DNA of 64,000 bases from Leptothermofonsia sichuanensis E412 (GCF_019891175.1 NZ_CP072600.1:5580001-5644000), one strand, 5' to 3'. Shown: positions 35,961-44,851, counted from the first letter of the stretch. The notes: generated from the letters alone by a model not told the origin. Made by a program: numbers and translations.

Positions 35961-36032
35961 TGGTCGTTCGAGGCAGAGTTGCTTTCCAGGTGCCCTGGAA
36001 GCAGAACTTCTGCCCCCCTACCAAACCACTAG

Positions 36033-36336
36033 CCTGAATCATTCATCAGCAAGGATAGCCCTGGTGTCGAGGCTCTGCCTGGACACTGTTAAAAGCCTAT
36101 CCGAAAACTTCCTCAGTCTGGATTTGAGCGTTGTCCATTAGGGCTTTTCGGATAGGCTTTAATGCAGTTCTGCCGCTGATACGGAAGGCGGAGCCTCCAG
36201 AACGCATTCCCACGCAGAGCATGGGAACGAGAACAGCATCCAAACATCCCCTGTCGAACCTGAGCAATCGCTCAAAGCTTCTCCAGGTAAAGAATCTAAG
36301 CATTTTTCAGAAAAGTCATGAATAATGCAGGCTAGA
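36033..36336 (+). repeat. Composite interspersed repeat A, carrying a nested hairpin element
   Basis: Matches, over its outer parts, the reverse complement of 50748-50953 almost base for base (GGATAGCCCTGGTGTC ... GCTGATACG ... GGGAACGAGAACAGC ... AAAAGTCATGAATAATGCAG). Compared with that copy it has 95 extra bases, 36080-36174, containing the hairpin element 36090-36162. Confidence 0.7.
36090..36162 (+). repeat. 73-base hairpin element (AAAAGCCTATCCGAAAA ends), copy 1
   Basis: Inverted ends TAAAAGCCTATCCGAAAA and TTTTCGGATAGGCTTTAA surround a 37-base middle. Copies: 39234-39306, same orientation, and 55678-55750, inverted and more diverged. Confidence 0.7.
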
Positions 36337-36430
36337 AGCCAAGATCTCCGGTGTCTGAGGAGATTAGCCAGTCAATTCGATTGAAGTCCACAAGACACCG
36401 GAAATCTGAAGGTTGTTGCACTTCGCATAA
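36332..36430 (+). repeat. Dispersed repeat (CAGTCAATTCGATTGAAG type), copy 2
   Basis: GCTAGAAGCCAAGATCTCCG and GGTGTCTGAGGAGATTAGCC lead into GTCAATTCGATTGAAGTCC, CAAGACACCGGAAATC and GTTGTTGCACTTCGCA. Same core as 9704-9790 and, inverted, 56082-56186. Confidence 0.6.
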
Positions 36431-36521
36431 CGTTCCGGTTGAGCGGCTGCTAGTAACCTTTAAATCACCGCCAAGACTCTCAACAGTCCGCTCCAACCGG
36501 GTTGTTATGCAGCACTGCTCA

Positions 36522-37133
36522 CTATTCATTAGTATCTACTTGCTTCAATTGTGGTGATAGATGTACAAGCTGCTTTGTATTAAAGTTAGCAACAAAGATA
36601 TCTGTGACTTCAATAGTGGTTCTATCCAAATCCCTCTCTTGGAGAGGCGAAATTGCCTCCTGAAGATCAGAAATATTCTGGACAAGACGACCGGTTTGGC
36701 AGGACTGTAGATGCTGATAAAATGCTCCCCAGTGGTAATAGGGACCTAAACTTCCAACATCTAGCTTATTAACATAAGGAAACGCTGAACTTAGAATTCT
36801 GAGATAATGAAGACCATTACGACCATCAGAAACGCTCTGTAAATCCGACAAACCATAGTAAATCCAGGGAAAGTGGATTAAACGACAGTGTTGGCGTTGG
36901 TCGAGTTTCCAGTAATTTACTGAATTGTGGTACAACGCTTTGTACTGTATTCCAAACAACTTAACCAAAGCTTTATCAACCCCAAATATATGATCTGCTG
37001 GTAAATAACGCTCTATTCTTTGTTCTACGGGATAGACAACAATATTGAAACCAGCATTGAGAAAAAACTCCTCTATTTGTCGGCTTGTCCAATATTCAAC
37101 TTGACGTTCATAGACAAAGGTTTTGGCTACCAT
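36522..37133 (-). CDS. Unknown protein directly behind brnA; possible PD-(D/E)XK-like nuclease
   Basis: ATG 37133 lies four bases after the brnA stop codon, giving a 203-residue protein. I do not recognise the family. Near residues 47-67 the pattern DHIFGVDKALVKLFGIQYK resembles the central hairpin of PD-(D/E)XK nucleases, with Asp on one strand and Gln-x-Lys on the next (the QxK variant), preceded by a helix (SRQIEEFFLNAG) and a strand (NIVVYP) and followed by LIHFPWIYYGL, which would be the next strand. The remainder is mixed. Codon use is more AT-rich than in the housekeeping genes, as for brnTA, suggesting they arrived together. A frame extending upstream to 37283 lies within brnA and is unlikely. 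Confidence 0.6.
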   Translation of the reverse strand: MVAKTFVYERQVEYWTSRQIEEFFLNAGFNIVVYPVEQRIERYLPADHIFGVDKALVKLFGIQYKALYHNSVNYWKLDQRQHCRLIHFPWIYYGLSDLQSVSDGRNGLHYLRILSSAFPYVNKLDVGSLGPYYHWGAFYQHLQSCQTGRLVQNISDLQEAISPLQERDLDRTTIEVTDIFVANFNTKQLVHLSPQLKQVDTNE

Positions 37134-37137
37134 ACAA

Positions 37138-37416
37138 CTACCGCTGATGTGCTTCCATATAAGCCCGCAACAACTGATTGATTTGAGTTTGATAGCCACG
37201 TCCCTGAGACTTAAACCAATCCAAAACATCGCTATCGATACGGAGTGTAACCTGGGTCTTTGCTTTTGCAACGGGTAAACCACGTCGCACTATTGCTTTT
37301 GCAAACATCTCTGGTGTAACTTCTGGGCAGTCTGAGAAATCAATATCTTCGTCCGTCATAGCATCTAATCGCTGCCAATCAGTTTGAGAGTTGCTCGAAG
37401 TAGGCTCTCTGTTCAT
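37138..37416 (-). CDS. brnA: BrnA-type antitoxin
   Basis: ATG 37416 (MNREPTSSNSQTDW), 92 residues, overlapping the brnT 3' end by 38 bases as usual for this pair. Acidic N-terminal part that should wrap the toxin (DEDIDFSDCPEVTPEMF), then a ribbon-helix-helix DNA-binding domain: KTQVTLRIDSDVLDWFKSQG and YQTQINQLLRAYMEAH. BrnA neutralises BrnT by direct binding, and the complex represses its own promoter. Some family proteins are annotated as BrnA or CopG-like. Confidence 0.92.
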   Translation of the reverse strand: MNREPTSSNSQTDWQRLDAMTDEDIDFSDCPEVTPEMFAKAIVRRGLPVAKAKTQVTLRIDSDVLDWFKSQGRGYQTQINQLLRAYMEAHQR

Positions 37417-37654
37417 ATTTCGTTGCCTTTCTTGCGGAAATAATACGGGTATAATCCTCTTGTTCGGTATGGACAACAGCAATCACTCGCCCTTGCAACA
37501 AGCCAAATGTGATAAACCGCTGCTCCCCATAGCTATAGCGATCATCCTCAACAGTTACAGTGTCGCCACCAAATATGGCTGGGACATCAATAAAGTCAAT
37601 TCCATGCTTACGAAGATTGGCGAGACGCTTTGCTTCATCCCATTCGTATTCCAT
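37379..37654 (-). CDS. brnT: BrnT-type ribonuclease toxin
   Basis: ATG 37654 gives 91 residues that start with the family pattern MEYEWDEAKRLANLRKHGIDF. Strands and motifs follow in order: VPAIFGGDTVTVED, YGEQRFITFGLLQGRVIAVVH, TRIISARKATKYEQRAYFE. BrnT is a RelE-like-fold ribonuclease that blocks translation; the Arg, Glu and Lys residues near the C-terminus are consistent with an active enzyme. First gene of a toxin-first operon with brnA, and possibly with the third gene at 36522. Confidence 0.93.
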   Translation of the reverse strand: MEYEWDEAKRLANLRKHGIDFIDVPAIFGGDTVTVEDDRYSYGEQRFITFGLLQGRVIAVVHTEQEDYTRIISARKATKYEQRAYFEQLSN

Positions 37655-37665
37655 GAGTGGCGATC

Positions 37666-37686
37666 GTTACAATAACCAATTGTAAC
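37666..37686 (-). promoter_or_regulatory. Palindromic operator candidate upstream of brnT
   Basis: GTTACAAT-AACCA-ATTGTAAC: 8-base arms with a 5-base spacer, 12 bases upstream of the toxin start. On the minus strand it includes TACAAT, a good -10 box. A second small palindrome (ACAAATTGT) follows at 37688-37696. Placement fits autoregulation by the BrnA ribbon-helix-helix domain; this is inferred. Confidence 0.55.
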
Positions 37687-37917
37687 TACAAATTGTCGTT
37701 ATAGCCATTCTTGCTGGCAAACATATCCTCAAACGCCTAATCACGCCTAATCAATATCTTTTACTTGCGTCTCCACCGAAGACTAAGCAGCATAACTAAC
37801 AACTTCTCCTCTTTCCTCTCTCCTGCTGTGCCCAGCACCTTGACTCCATCCCCTTTTTCTCTGACACCTGACGCCTGCTGTGTGAGAATATAAAAGATTG
37901 TCAACAGCGATCAATAA

Positions 37918-38892
<975 letters not shown>

Positions 38893-39177
38893 TGCCTCAG
38901 GCTGCCTTGCCCTCTTGTTGCAGAATTCTGCAAAGATAGCCTGCCCGCCTGTTGGGGGTATTTGATTAGGGTGTGCTGGTAACGGTACATGAAAGCTCCA
39001 GCTTCCAGAGTATCCGGGCAAGTAGAGAGGTGGACAGAACGACAGGCAAGTGGAAGCTGGGGTTCCTTTCTGGCGTTGCTTTTCTGGTATGTCTACCGGG
39101 CTTTAGCAAGAGCCTGACAATGAATGTAATGGCAATCTCAACCGCAGATTTCTGGCAAGACTCGCCAGAAGGTTAAC

Positions 39178-39390
39178 CGAATAATTCATTGGAAGGATAG
39201 CTCTGGGGTCCAGGCAGAGCCTGGACACCGCTCTAAAAGCCTATCCGAAAACTTCCTCAGTCTGGATTTGAGCGTTGTCCATTGGGGCTTTTCGGATAGG
39301 CTTTAATGGGGCTCTGCCGCTGATATGGGAGGCGGAGCCTCCAGAATGCATTCCCACGCGGAGCATGGGAACGAGAACCGAGCAGAGGCT
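39178..39390 (+). repeat. Composite interspersed repeat B, carrying a nested hairpin element
   Basis: Shares with 36033-36336 the GATAGC, TGGACAC, GCTGATA, GGCGGAGCCTCCAGAA and GCATGGGAACGAGAAC blocks in the same order and orientation, and likewise contains the 73-base hairpin element. It lacks the last third of copy A. Confidence 0.65.
39234..39306 (+). repeat. 73-base hairpin element, copy 2
   Basis: Differs from copy 1 (36090-36162) by one base that I can see (ATTGGGG in place of ATTAGGG). The pairing ends TAAAAGCCTATCCG and CGGATAGGCTTTA are intact. Confidence 0.7.
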
Positions 39391-39406
39391 GAAGTTGGCC
39401 TTAGCT

Positions 39407-39688
39407 TCATTCCATTAACAACCAGAGGCGCTTTAAGGAATTCGCAGGAGACTGGCTGCTTTGACCGAACTCGTCCAACGACCAACAGCGCTTGATGTAT
39501 TCGACTTGCTGCTCTTTATCCACCAACTCGTCAGTTAATAATTTAATGAACCCACGCCAGCACCAGTTGATGATGGAGGTGAAGGGGGGAATGCCGCGAT
39601 CGTTACGGACGGAATCGGAAATTAGTTCCTGTCTTTTGTAGTTTTGCCAGCGATAATCTTCTACCAGGTTATGGCTTAAAAATCTCAT
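39407..39688 (-). CDS. Small unknown protein with strong ribosome-binding site (93 aa)
   Basis: ATG 39688 lies five bases after GAGGAGGTT, the best ribosome-binding site in this area. The product is 93 residues, soluble, rich in Trp, Arg and Leu (NLVEDYRWQNYKRQELISDS, INWCWRGFIKLLTDELVDKE), ending LKRLWLLME. No domain recognised and no partner in the same direction. Stands between a composite repeat and a palindromic element, so it may be lineage-specific. Confidence 0.6.
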   Translation of the reverse strand: MRFLSHNLVEDYRWQNYKRQELISDSVRNDRGIPPFTSIINWCWRGFIKLLTDELVDKEQQVEYIKRCWSLDEFGQSSQSPANSLKRLWLLME

Positions 39689-39862
39689 GATGAACCTCCT
39701 CAATCTTGAACATTGCGGAGGCACTTCAAAACCAGTCACCAAACCCTCATACTCAAATAATCAGAGAGAAAAGAAATAATTCAAAGAGGGTATGTTCGAA
39801 TCTTTTTCTGTGCCATTCAATACCATTTTAGAAACATCTCAAAATTTATGCAACTTCAGGGT

Positions 39863-39957
39863 TATAGCGTTTTTCAATTGAGTAAAGTACGGGAGTGTGA
39901 AGTACAGTGGGGTGCTCCGCACCCCACTGTACTTCACACCCTTGAAAAGGGCTATAC
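39863..39957 (+). repeat. 95-base palindromic element (TTATAGCGTTTTTCAATTGAG), copy 1
   Basis: Begins TATAGCGTTTTTCAATTG and ends CTTGAAAAGGGCTATA; the centre is a perfect 21-base-pair stem with a three-base loop (39895-39915, 39919-39939). A second copy is at 50583-50678. No coding frame. Confidence 0.8.
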
Positions 39958-40044
39958 AACCTCTGGTAATTGTGCAATCATGAACCCTGCCTTACTTTGG
40001 AAGATATCCAATCACACTGACGATGCCAGATCAGCCATTGATGA

Positions 40045-40716
40045 ATGCCAAATCCTCAAACCAGTGAACTTTTTTACAGTAGCGTAGTGATTGAGCACAT
40101 TGTGCCCAGGGGCAAAGGACTTGCCTTTCGCCTGTGGCACGCCCGCCTGGTTCGCACTGCCCGGTCCTATGAAGGCTTTGTTCGAGCAGACTTGTGTACA
40201 CCGTTGAAATGCAAGGATGGAGTGGTTAAGTGGTATTCCATCATCCACTTTGATACGCCGGATCGCCTGAATCACTGGTTAGCTTCCGACGATCGCCGCT
40301 ATTTGCTGGAGTCGGGACAGGAAATCTTTAAGGCTTACCGATTCAAATCATTTACGACCGGGTTGGAAGGCTGGTTTGCCCTGGAAGCTGGTTCAGAACG
40401 TGCCGGGCTGGGACCTCCAGCCTGGAAGCAAACCCTGTCCGTGGTGTTGGGACTATATCCCACCGTCATGACTCAATCCATAATCTTTGCTTCCCTGGGC
40501 ATCATGCAATCCTGGTCACCAGCCAGTTTCATGCTGGTCAACAATTTGATTACATCCTGCATTCTGACCTGGATAGTGATGCCTGTAGTCAGGCGGTTGA
40601 TGGGCTTCTGGTTACAACCTTCCTACAAACTTTTTTCCGTGAAAACGGATGTGATTGGGGCAGTCACGATTGCGATCGCCCTTGGATTGCTGGTTATGGT
40701 ATTTGATCGCTTATAG
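40045..40716 (+). CDS. Antibiotic-biosynthesis-monooxygenase (ABM) domain membrane protein
   Basis: Residues 10-105 form a dimeric alpha/beta-barrel ABM domain ([48 protein letters not shown]). It is followed by three membrane helices ([56 protein letters not shown]). This domain plan recurs in proteobacteria and cyanobacteria; function unknown, presumably a small-molecule or redox enzyme at the membrane. Two in-frame ATGs start near 40041-40045; I use 40045. A Crp-type regulator lies about 140 bases downstream. Confidence 0.85.
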   Translation: MPNPQTSELFYSSVVIEHIVPRGKGLAFRLWHARLVRTARSYEGFVRADLCTPLKCKDGVVKWYSIIHFDTPDRLNHWLASDDRRYLLESGQEIFKAYRFKSFTTGLEGWFALEAGSERAGLGPPAWKQTLSVVLGLYPTVMTQSIIFASLGIMQSWSPASFMLVNNLITSCILTWIVMPVVRRLMGFWLQPSYKLFSVKTDVIGAVTIAIALGLLVMVFDRL

Positions 40717-40852
40717 CAAGGGATAAGAACATATCCAGTTCCCCCCGCCCTGCTTTCTCCACTCTCCTTAACCTGAAGCCAACCTGTTAATTAACAGACC
40801 TTGAAATTGACAGGCTAAACTGCCGCTATGGCTCCTATCACAAGGTATCCGT

Positions 40853-41485
40853 ATGCTTCAATCTCCAGTCTCCAGAACTACCCAGCAGCCTACTCTGAGG
40901 CAGCTTTTGGAGGAACTGTACCAGGGACGGAATCTTTGTGCCTATCGTGCGGGGCAACCAATTCCGATGGCGACCCAGGACATTTGGATCGTCTGCCGCG
41001 GAGTGGTTCAATTGAGTACTCTCTATCCCAGTGGAGATGAAGCTTTATTAGGTCTTGCAGGTCCATCAATGCCATTTGGGATGCCTCTAACGCTCATTCA
41101 TCCCTATCAGGCAACGGCTCTATCAGATGTCGATTTAATGAGCTTTTCGATGGCAGAAATTGAACAATCGCCAACGCTGGCACGGGAAATCTTTCATCAC
41201 CTGGGTCGCCGATTAAGGCAAACGGAAGCGATGCTGGCAATGGTGGGGTGTCGCAGGGTGGAGGATCGGTTGCGTCAGTTGCTGCTGCTACTCCAGATGG
41301 AAGTGGGTCAGCCTGTTGCTGAAGGTACGCGCCTGAGTGTTCGCTTAACCCATCAGCACTTAGCCAGCGCAATTGGAACCACTCGAGTAACCGTGACTCG
41401 TCTTCTGGGTCAACTTCGGGAAGAAGGCCGGTTGATTATTGATGATAACCGCCACATTATCCTGCCCCTGGGGGCAAACCTATAG
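40853..41485 (+). CDS. Crp/Fnr-family transcriptional regulator
   Basis: 210 residues: an N-terminal cyclic-nucleotide-type beta-roll (QDIWIVCRGVVQLSTLYPSGDEALLGLAGPSMPFG), dimer helix (AREIFHHLGRRLRQTEAMLAM) and a winged helix whose recognition part is LTHQHLASAIGTTRVTVTRLLGQLREEG. The recognition helix is close to that of NtcA (TRVTVTRLLG), but the roll differs and the effector is not evident, so it is not called NtcA. ATG 40853. Its last bases overlap the 3' end of the RlpA gene on the other strand. Confidence 0.9.
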   Translation: MLQSPVSRTTQQPTLRQLLEELYQGRNLCAYRAGQPIPMATQDIWIVCRGVVQLSTLYPSGDEALLGLAGPSMPFGMPLTLIHPYQATALSDVDLMSFSMAEIEQSPTLAREIFHHLGRRLRQTEAMLAMVGCRRVEDRLRQLLLLLQMEVGQPVAEGTRLSVRLTHQHLASAIGTTRVTVTRLLGQLREEGRLIIDDNRHIILPLGANL

Positions 41486-42700
41486 CTTTGAATTGGCAAC
41501 CGTTTGGGATGCCTGAACCGGCCTGGGTTTCATAATGACGGCTTCGACGGGCACAACCCCTGATGTTTCACTATCAAGATAGCGGGCTGCTTCGCGGGAA
41601 AGGTCGAGGGTGCGATCATCAATGTAGGGTCCCCGGTCATTGATGCGAACAATGACTGATTTATCGTTGAGCTGATTGGTTACTTTTAAGTAGGTATCAA
41701 ACGGCAACGATGGATGAGCTGCTGTGAAGTCGTTTTGATCATAGACTTCGCCAGTGGCCGTCTGCCGCCCGTGAAAGTAGGGACCATACCAGGAAGCCAG
41801 TCCCTGAATAACTTCTCCGGTGGCTTCCAGCCCATAAATCCGTTCCTGCGCTTCTACTAAAGTTAAAGGAGGTTCCGACAGAGCCGTCCTCAGGTTGTTG
41901 GCCCACTGAATTGCCAGCATTTCGAGGTTGCAGTGTTCGTTTTGAACCAGGGCGCGGTTCAGGCTGAAGAGAACGCGATCGCCCAGCTTCACGGCAGGCA
42001 TACCATCCACTAACCCCGGTTGTAGCTGGGTTCGCTCCAGGTCTGGATCAGCCAGCCATTGCTCCAGTTGTTGAGCAATTAACTGCGCCTGTTGCTGATC
42101 TGGCGCTTCACCTACAATCCGCCCTTTGAACCTGACCTGAAAATGCTCTGGCGGTTTGGCAACAGGAGATTTGCCTGAGTCTGGTATGAGAGCACATCGC
42201 TCGGAACCAGACTGCCTGGTATCCGTTAACCTGCCTGAAACAGCACGACGCGCAACCACAGCGACTGCCACTTGAGGAGAGTCTGAAATCTTGAAAGAAG
42301 CCTGTACCCCTGACAATAGATTCCTGAAGGTGAGCAATAAATGGCTTGATTCCAGGGGTGATTGAACCTGGGATGTTTGCGAGAAATTTCTGACCGAAGA
42401 TACGGATCTGGTCGGCAGGAATCCTTTCGGTGTTGAGGTTTGAGCCGTCCCATGACGCCCCGTTCTGGCAGAATTAGGGACCATTTTCTGCCTCTTCGCC
42501 TGAGGAAGAGATGCAGGATTAACGACTGGTTGAAGTTTTGCAGTCAGTGAAACTGGCTGCTTCAAGGAACGATTGGGGCTATCCGCAGGCTGAGCCGACA
42601 GAACACAGGCTGGATAGCTGGGTGGCTGAAGCATTTCCTGACTGGATGGGAAGAAACATCCTACCCAGGAGGCAACCCACACAAGTCCAAAAATTGGCAT
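41480..42700 (-). CDS. rlpA: RlpA-family septal ring lytic transglycosylase-like protein
   Basis: 406 residues. Hydrophobic N-terminus (MPIFGLVWVASWVGCFF) consistent with a signal; the -3 position of a lipobox is not ideal. Residues about 30-290 are a poorly conserved Ser/Gln/Pro-rich region with a possible sporulation-like module (FKGRIVGEAPDQQQAQLIAQQLEQWL). The double-psi beta-barrel at the C-terminus (ASWYGPYFHGRQTATGEVYD, LPFDTYLKVTNQLNDKSVIVRINDRGPY, LDLSREAARYL) is typical of RlpA, which cleaves peptidoglycan glycan strands at division sites. Convergent with the Crp gene; their ends overlap by six bases. Confidence 0.88.
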   Translation of the reverse strand: MPIFGLVWVASWVGCFFPSSQEMLQPPSYPACVLSAQPADSPNRSLKQPVSLTAKLQPVVNPASLPQAKRQKMVPNSARTGRHGTAQTSTPKGFLPTRSVSSVRNFSQTSQVQSPLESSHLLLTFRNLLSGVQASFKISDSPQVAVAVVARRAVSGRLTDTRQSGSERCALIPDSGKSPVAKPPEHFQVRFKGRIVGEAPDQQQAQLIAQQLEQWLADPDLERTQLQPGLVDGMPAVKLGDRVLFSLNRALVQNEHCNLEMLAIQWANNLRTALSEPPLTLVEAQERIYGLEATGEVIQGLASWYGPYFHGRQTATGEVYDQNDFTAAHPSLPFDTYLKVTNQLNDKSVIVRINDRGPYIDDRTLDLSREAARYLDSETSGVVPVEAVIMKPRPVQASQTVANSKL

Positions 42701-43015
42701 AGTTTATAGCTGCTTCGATGAGATGCACAACAAATCGTTGAAAAAGCTGTGTTAAATACTACAATGCCCGAAATCTTTGTTAATTTACCACAAGATAGAT
42801 TTCCTTGAAGGCTACTTGCCCCGATCGAAAAGGCTGAAAGTACCACCAGGAGCGGGATTAAAACACTTCAGAAAAAATTTAAAGTAGTTTGATTCCAGAG
42901 ACACGACTCCTCAGGCGTCCAAAGCTTAAGGATCGTGGATTACAGCCGTTATTGATTGAGTAAGCCACATTCTGGTAGGCTAAAACAACTATCAAAAGCT
43001 AGGAGCTAGCTGCTT

Positions 43016-43375
43016 ATGCCCGCCCCTCTGTCAGTTGATCTACGGCAACGAATCATGGCAGCCTATGAAGCTCAAGAAGGATCACAACGGCAACTGGCAG
43101 AGCGCTTCAAGGTGAGCTTATCGTTCATTCGAGATCTAAGGCGACACTATTGTGAGACAGGCACCGTGGAGCCTAAAGCGCACGGAGGAGGAGCCATTGC
43201 CAAGTTGGGCAAAGAGCAGTTGCCCATCGTTGAAGCCCTAGTCACGGCTCAACCGGATGCCCTACTCAAGGAGTTGTGTGAACGCTTTGCCCAACAAAGT
43301 GGAGTGGAGGTGAGTATATCAACCATGCAACAGGCTGTGTCTAAGCTCAAGCTCAGCGTCAAAAAAAAACACTGA
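43016..43375 (+). CDS. IS630 transposase, N-terminal frame (copy 1)
   Basis: 119 residues before a stop codon. Helix-turn-helix domain: LSVDLRQRIMAAYEAQEGSQRQLAERFKVSLSFIRDL. The AAAAAAAAA run at 43361-43369 lies just before the TGA; slipping back by one base gives KKKTLIASQQDTQRVKDLRF, the usual linker into the catalytic half. Without slippage only this DNA-binding part is made and it may act as an inhibitor, as in related elements. Confidence 0.9.
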   Translation: MPAPLSVDLRQRIMAAYEAQEGSQRQLAERFKVSLSFIRDLRRHYCETGTVEPKAHGGGAIAKLGKEQLPIVEALVTAQPDALLKELCERFAQQSGVEVSISTMQQAVSKLKLSVKKKH

Positions 43376-43401
43376 TTGCCTCCCAGCAAGATACTCAAAG
43401 G

Positions 43402-43971
43402 GTGAAGGATTTGCGGTTTGCTTATCGCCTGTGGAGTTTTACAATCGACCCGCGCAACTTGGTTTTCATTGATGAAACGGGCATCCATCTGGCAATGACT
43501 CGTTTGTCTGGTCGTGCCCCCATCGGTGAACGCTTGTATGACACTGAGGCTCCTGGCGATGGGGGCAAGAATATCTCGTTGATTGGTGGCATGAGTATTG
43601 ATGGGTTGATTGCTAGCATGAGTATTGTTGGCAGTGTCAATACTGACGTGTTCTTGTTCTACATCCAGGAGATTCTGATTCCGCAATTGTGGGTAGGGGC
43701 GATCGTGCTGATGGATAATCTACCCGTGCATCATGCTTCAGTCGTGCAAGCGGCAATTGAATCGGTTGGAGCCAAGGTTGTGTTTCTGCCGCCTTATTCC
43801 CCAGACCTTTCACCGATTGAACTATGTTGGTCAAAACTCAAGCAGCTCCTGCGTTCAGCCAAGGCTCGAACGCAGGAAGCGCTCGACCAAGCTTTAACCA
43901 GGATTATCAACGAGTGTATTTCTGCTGACGATGCCCTTGGCTGGTTCAATCACTGTGGCTTATTCATCTGA
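43402..43971 (+). CDS. IS630 transposase, catalytic DDE frame (copy 1)
   Basis: Catalytic half of the transposase, probably reached only by -1 frameshifting from the upstream frame. The DDE triad is seen as FIDETGIH, LMDNLPVHH and SPDLSPIELCWSKLK. Start codon position is only nominal. Confidence 0.88.
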   Translation: MKDLRFAYRLWSFTIDPRNLVFIDETGIHLAMTRLSGRAPIGERLYDTEAPGDGGKNISLIGGMSIDGLIASMSIVGSVNTDVFLFYIQEILIPQLWVGAIVLMDNLPVHHASVVQAAIESVGAKVVFLPPYSPDLSPIELCWSKLKQLLRSAKARTQEALDQALTRIINECISADDALGWFNHCGLFI

Positions 43972-44146
43972 GAACCGCTGTAAGTAAACCGAAAAACTCA
44001 GGGTTCTACCATAGAGACCCAGAGGCCGGGGAATTGCTCTGTGTTCTCCGTGCCTCTGTGGTAAAGTTTCAGGCTACAAAATCCTCATCCCTGAGGGAGG
44101 GTGCGAAGGCTGTGTGTCTTTAGTGTTCTCACAGTTCCCTGATGGT

Positions 44147-44851
44147 TCATTCTTCCCCCCCTTCACCGAAGGAGCCTAAACGATATCCTCTGCCATAGAC
44201 GGTATTAATCAGGGGAGGTTCACCTTTTGCTTCCACTTTTCGGCGTAACAGGCGGATCTGAGCGGCGAGGGCATTGCTGGTTGGCTTCTCGTTGCTATCA
44301 CCCCAAAGGTACTGATGAATCTGGTCATGGGTAAGCAGTTGGTTGGGGTGACGCATCAAATATGCCAGCAATTGGGTTTCTTTCTCGGATAGCTCAATGG
44401 TCCGCCCATGCCGATATGCCAGTTGATTGACTGTATCCAGTTCCAGATCATCCACCCGCAGACGGCGGGGCAAAGCCACAGACTCCAGCGTAGGTGGACG
44501 GCGGAGCAAGGCCCGCACCCTGGCAAGCAACTCCCGCAGTTCAAACGGTTTGACCAGATAATCGTCTGCTCCAGCATCAAGTCCCTCTACCCGATCATCC
44601 AGCGTGTCTTTTGCTGTCAGGAAAAGAACAGGGGTGGTATCGCCCCGCGATCGCAACTGCTGGCAAATCTCCAACCCTGAAAATTTAGGCAACATCCAGT
44701 CTAGAATCAACAGGTCGTAATGGTTCTCTTGTGCCAACTGGCTTCCCCGACCACCATCGTAAGCGACATCAACCTCATACCCCTGCTGACTCAAAACATG
44801 GCTCAGCGGGTTTGCCATTTCAGCTTCGTCATCAACTAAAAGAATTCGCAT
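44147..44851 (-). CDS. OmpR/PhoB-type response regulator, RppA-like
   Basis: 234 residues. Receiver domain with LLVDDEAEM, phospho-acceptor Asp in LLILDWMLPKFSG, and LVKPFELRELLARV; then an OmpR winged helix (LRVDDLELDTVNQLAYRHGRTIELSEKETQLLAYLMRHPNQLLTHDQI as successive segments, ending INTVYGRGYRLG). It resembles the cyanobacterial RppA/NrsR group, which governs redox- or metal-dependent gene expression, but that is a similarity call. No intact histidine kinase is adjacent; a degenerate one lies upstream on the same strand, separated by mobile DNA (45093-46368). Confidence 0.88.
   Translation of the reverse strand: MRILLVDDEAEMANPLSHVLSQQGYEVDVAYDGGRGSQLAQENHYDLLILDWMLPKFSGLEICQQLRSRGDTTPVLFLTAKDTLDDRVEGLDAGADDYLVKPFELRELLARVRALLRRPPTLESVALPRRLRVDDLELDTVNQLAYRHGRTIELSEKETQLLAYLMRHPNQLLTHDQIHQYLWGDSNEKPTSNALAAQIRLLRRKVEAKGEPPLINTVYGRGYRLGSFGEGGEE

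Larger units (their letters stand above)
35873..36521. other. Repeat-rich intergenic region, no gene seen
   Basis: Contains three repeat families back to back (35901-35960, 36033-36336, 36332-36430). Short open frames inside are palindromic repeat DNA rather than genes. Confidence 0.6.
38893..39406. other. Repeat-containing intergenic region, no clear gene
   Basis: 38973-39176 has an open frame with a hydrophobic stretch but no ribosome-binding site and abnormal composition; I leave it out. 39178-39390 is a composite repeat. Confidence 0.5.
42943..43980 (+). mobile_element. IS630-family insertion sequence, copy 1 (1,038 bp)
   Basis: Terminal inverted repeats CAGCCGTT and AACCGCTG, flanked on both sides by TA (42941-42942 and 43981-43982), the target duplication of IS630/Tc1 elements. 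Contains two frames that make one transposase by a -1 shift at nine A's. The copy at 53183-54220 differs at only one base that I found (G43853 versus A54093), so both moved recently. Confidence 0.95.

Noticed and set aside
38973-39176. Plus-strand 67-codon frame with a hydrophobic stretch
   Set aside because: No ribosome-binding site, and its sequence overlaps a repeat-rich spacer; not convincing.
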